A stretch of DNA of 64,000 bases from Sabellastarte sp. h YS-2021 (Eukaryota > Annelida > Polychaeta > Sabellida > Sabellidae): the NCBI GenBank assembly GCA_964017235.1, contig OZ024929.1, positions 109,105,793 through 109,169,792 of the forward strand, given 5' to 3'. The notes beneath the pieces are model-generated. The model had not been told where the DNA came from and did not search any database. It saw nothing but the letters and a program-made list of their open reading frames with translations. The translations under genes and the position numbers were made by a program. Numbering within the stretch: position 1 is the first letter of the stretch; the number at the start of each line of letters is the position of its first letter. Shown here piece by piece: positions 61,473 to 64,000 of the stretch.

Positions 61473-61810
61473 ACATTGTTCCACATTGCAAGTGAACTGT
61501 TGTGTGTTTCTAAAATAAAGAATCTATTAACATTGTTCTATGTCATGAACTGTTATGGAGGAATCATCAACATTGTTCTAAGCGTTGAACTGTTACATGT
61601 CTTTCAAAGTGGAGAGATGATCAACATTGTTCCACATATCCAAGAACTGTGGTCATCTAAAAATGAGAATGTTCATGTGCTCAAACTTCTCAAAGCAGAG
61701 GGATTACCAACATTGTTCTACACGTCAAAGAACTGTTATGAAACAGTGCCTAAACAAATCAGAGGGATTACCAACATTGTTCTACATCTTGAAAAACTGT
61801 TTTGAAATGG
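61473..61810. repeat. Irregular AACATTGTTC repeats
   Basis: Six copies of AACATTGTTC(C/T)A, each followed within 20-30 bases by GAACTGTT or AAACTGTT, at about 61,473, 61,530, 61,569, 61,623, 61,710 and 61,772. Spacing is 39-87 bp, so it is a degraded minisatellite. Confidence 0.75.
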
Positions 61811-62114
61811 TGTACAAGCAAAAGTTCAAAGATGTCCTCTAGTAAAAAGAGACCTGAGGGATCTGTTTACAACAAAACCGGGGGAATGAAGTATGTGACA
61901 AATAGCGTTTCCCGACCGGAACCGGATGCTGCATAACACCTTCCCACAGGAAGTGCTTGTAACAGGAAATGAACCCATAATCCATCAGTTGTAAGCTAGA
62001 GGTTAAACAGGAAACATCACCCAAGTAAGTGCTGAAAAGCTGAAAATAGTTATTACTGACTTACCTATGGAGATACACCTCCAAGTTATTGACCATGTTG
62101 TGGCCATGAAAAAA

Positions 62115-62220
62115 GTGATTGTAGGACAAACAGTATCTGGACAAAAAGTATTGACCTTAAAATGAGTAGGACAAAAAGTATCTGGACAAAAAGTATTGCA
62201 TATCCGGACAAAAAGTATTA
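62115..62220. repeat. GGACAAAAAGTATT short repeats
   Basis: Five copies of (T)GGACAAA(A/C)AGTAT(T/C) within 105 bp. TAGGACAAAAAC appears in reverse orientation near 63,100, so the two could be remnants of one element's ends. The evidence is weak. Confidence 0.6.
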
Positions 62221-62589
62221 ATTTTTTTTTATTTTACATTTATTGTTGTATAAAACATATGTAAGTCACTGCACATTTACAGCACAAAGAAATATTTGTT
62301 ATTTGTATATTTGTTGATGACACCTTTTTGTATTTTAACAACTTAATCCCCCCTGAGCAGCTTCATACCATTAATCTATGTTTAGGCTTTTGAAATATTT
62401 ATTATGATCATTTGTTACTCAAACCTACCAGAGTACACTTGAAAAGGAACACTTAATAATGTATCTTGTAGTTTTTATCCCAATTGCAATGTCACGTGTT
62501 CCCATATCAAAGATAAAATTAATTACAATTACATTAATCTTTTCATACATTCTTGCTTTTGTGTTGTAAAAACAATAACTGTTCTTCAA

Positions 62590-62935
62590 TTGAAAAGGAA
62601 AGAAAGTTCAAAGACTGTGAAGCTATATCTAATATAATACAAAAGATTATAGATTTTCTTTGATTGCAAAGAATACAAGATTAAAAGGCAGTGAATCCAC
62701 AGGTATTATAATTCAAAAGGGTTTCACTTCATAATAGTATTTCTTTGATTGGAAAGAGGGAAGGTTGTGAAGCCATCTAATATACTTCATACAATTTCAC
62801 TTCATCAAAGTTTTTCTTTGATTTTAAAGGATAGAATGCTGTGAAGCCACATCTAATATACTTCAAAAGATGTCACACCATAATGGTTGGGCTTTGATGC
62901 ATCAGGCAAAACAAAAAGCAATGAAGCCATTTGTG
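62590..62935. repeat. Degraded repeats, about 80-bp unit
   Basis: Three to four copies of TTTCTTTGATTG...AAAGG, then TGTGAAGCCACATCTAATAT ACTTCA-like text. The order is constant and spacing loose. Confidence 0.6.
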
Positions 62936-63799
62936 ATAATGTTAATCCCAAAACTTATATTCAAATTTAAAGGACCATGTAAATCCCAAACACTGTTTTG
63001 CAATGTACAACAAAATCTATAAAAAAAGTAAATTGAAGTTCATATATGTACACATTCATATAATACACATGCATAAATAAAATATATATGAAATAGTTTT
63101 TGTCCTATGCCTAAGACTTTTTACCTCCATTTACCACCGTAGTGGTGTAATGCAAGGATTTTGCTAAAATAGCCATCTTTTCCACAGTAGCAGCAAAAGG
63201 TAGGCATATATTTGTAGAACTTGAAGTAACCTTCGTTCAAAGTATCTGTAGAAGTCCAGTTCCTAGTAAAACCATGACACAAATCTGTCTCCAAACTGCG
63301 CATGGATCGCATGATACCCAAAAATCCACAGAATTGTAAGGTATTTACTTGTATAGATTATTTCTTGTTGATATGTCATAAGAATCCATATTGTAAAGAA
63401 AATGTCCACAATCAGAGCTTTCCAAAACACGTCTTGACTACTAAGATGGCCAACAAAATATGGTAAACAAAGAGTGGTCAGGTGACCTAGTGGCAGGAGG
63501 ACGGACTACTATGTAGCCCTTTGGCCGATTAAGGTTGTTATATAACCTTAAAAACGCTTTTTGGCGTTGGCCATTGGGTTGGATGGCTCCAACATAATAG
63601 CTACTTTTAGGAAATGGTAGGAGTATTTCGCTACAAAATTGTAAGATTTCAGATAAATCCCTAACATAGTGACTGAGAAAATGGCGACTAAGTGTGTAAT
63701 TTCATGTTTTTCAACACAAAAAAAAATATTTAAAATAAATTAAGATAGATGTGGGACCGATACTCACACAAGAGAATCTACTAGTACTCCACTATATAT
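62936..63799. other. Unassigned DNA
   Basis: No supported gene. GGCCAACA...GCGTTGGCC at 63,448-63,564 faintly recalls DIRS terminal repeats. CACACAAGAGAATCTAC near 63,765 repeats 24,640. Confidence 0.35.
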
Positions 63800-64000
63800 A
63801 AATACTAGAAGTGACAGAAGAAATGGACACAAAGGTTGTGCCCTGCAAATGGTATTATGAAGGAAAGTAACAAGGTAACTGTGTAAGTGTAAAAAGTAGG
63901 TTAAAACATATTTAAAGAAATATTGCAAATGCAATATCCTCGTTTGACCTTGAAGGCGGGGTCCAAGGTCAAATCCGACCACACAAAAACATTCCCAGCC
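63800..64000. repeat. Family A element, left flank and first unit (cut by window)
   Basis: Matches 14,400-14,600 closely (GCCCTGCAAATGGTATTATG, GAAGGAAAGTAACAAGG), then GACCTTGAAGGCGGGGTCCA of a 147-bp unit. The element continues beyond the window. Confidence 0.85.

Noticed and set aside
63121-63321. 66-codon minus-strand frame with FCCYCGKDG motif as a DIRS gag remnant
   Set aside because: Spacing of cysteines and flanking residues does not match the gag of any of the three DIRS elements.
63448-63645. Possible solo terminal repeat of a third DIRS family (GGCCAACA..., GCGTTGGCC, GGTAGGAG...TTTCGCTAC)
   Set aside because: The order of short words resembles the DIRS-1 right end, but no matching second end, ICR or coding sequence is adjacent, so the resemblance may be chance.

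Overview
This window is animal nuclear DNA, most likely from a mollusc or another lophotrochozoan. That identification is an inference from the mix of DIRS and Penelope-like retroelements, tRNA-derived SINEs and many tandem arrays with units near 150 bp. There are no bacterial operons, and genes are split by GT-AG introns. The sequence is AT-rich and dominated by nested mobile DNA.

The one clear host gene is spermidine synthase (SRM). It lies on the minus strand from about 51,034 (start) to 25,469 (stop). Eight coding exons total 879 bp (292 codons plus stop), with every splice phase matching. Its introns hold most of the mobile DNA. Intron 1 is almost entirely a DIRS retroelement: 6,183 of 6,345 bp. 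Intron 2 holds a TTAA-flanked, piggyBac-like non-autonomous element. Intron 5 holds a 5.76 kb Penelope-like composite.

Three DIRS-type tyrosine-recombinase retroelements are present, all with coding strand minus. DIRS-1 (17,479-23,868) is nearly intact: gag, RT/RNase H and recombinase frames, 149-bp inverted terminal repeats with one mismatch, and an internal complementary region that spells out the circle junction and so fixes both ends. DIRS-2 (44,598-50,780) is an older, rearranged copy carrying another repeat element inside it. DIRS-3 (52,360-55,316) is a chimera whose two ends come from different families. DIRS-2 and DIRS-3 together contain three joints that fuse gag fragments to pol-domain fragments, all in frame.

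The Penelope-like insertion (34,052-39,812) is bounded by a 14-bp target-site duplication. It contains a minus-strand reverse transcriptase plus GIY-YIG copy, itself split by a 792-bp hAT-like element with an 8-bp duplication. It also contains an inverted 3' fragment, an intact 372-codon two-zinc-finger frame, and a well-formed type I hammerhead ribozyme near its right end.

Layout: 1-13.6 kb is mostly unassigned AT-rich DNA with two inverted Harbinger-like MITEs and palindromic minisatellites. From 13.6 to 25 kb lie a SINE, a 147-bp-period array, a 155-bp satellite and DIRS-1. From 25.4 to 51.0 kb is SRM with its intron insertions. From 51.5 to 55.3 kb are a 148-bp array and DIRS-3. From 55.3 to 60 kb are palindromes and a 158-bp-period array. 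From 60.2 to 61.4 kb is a broken helix-hairpin-helix/TatD-nuclease-like gene. From 61.4 to 64 kb are repeats, ending in another copy of the 147-bp family.
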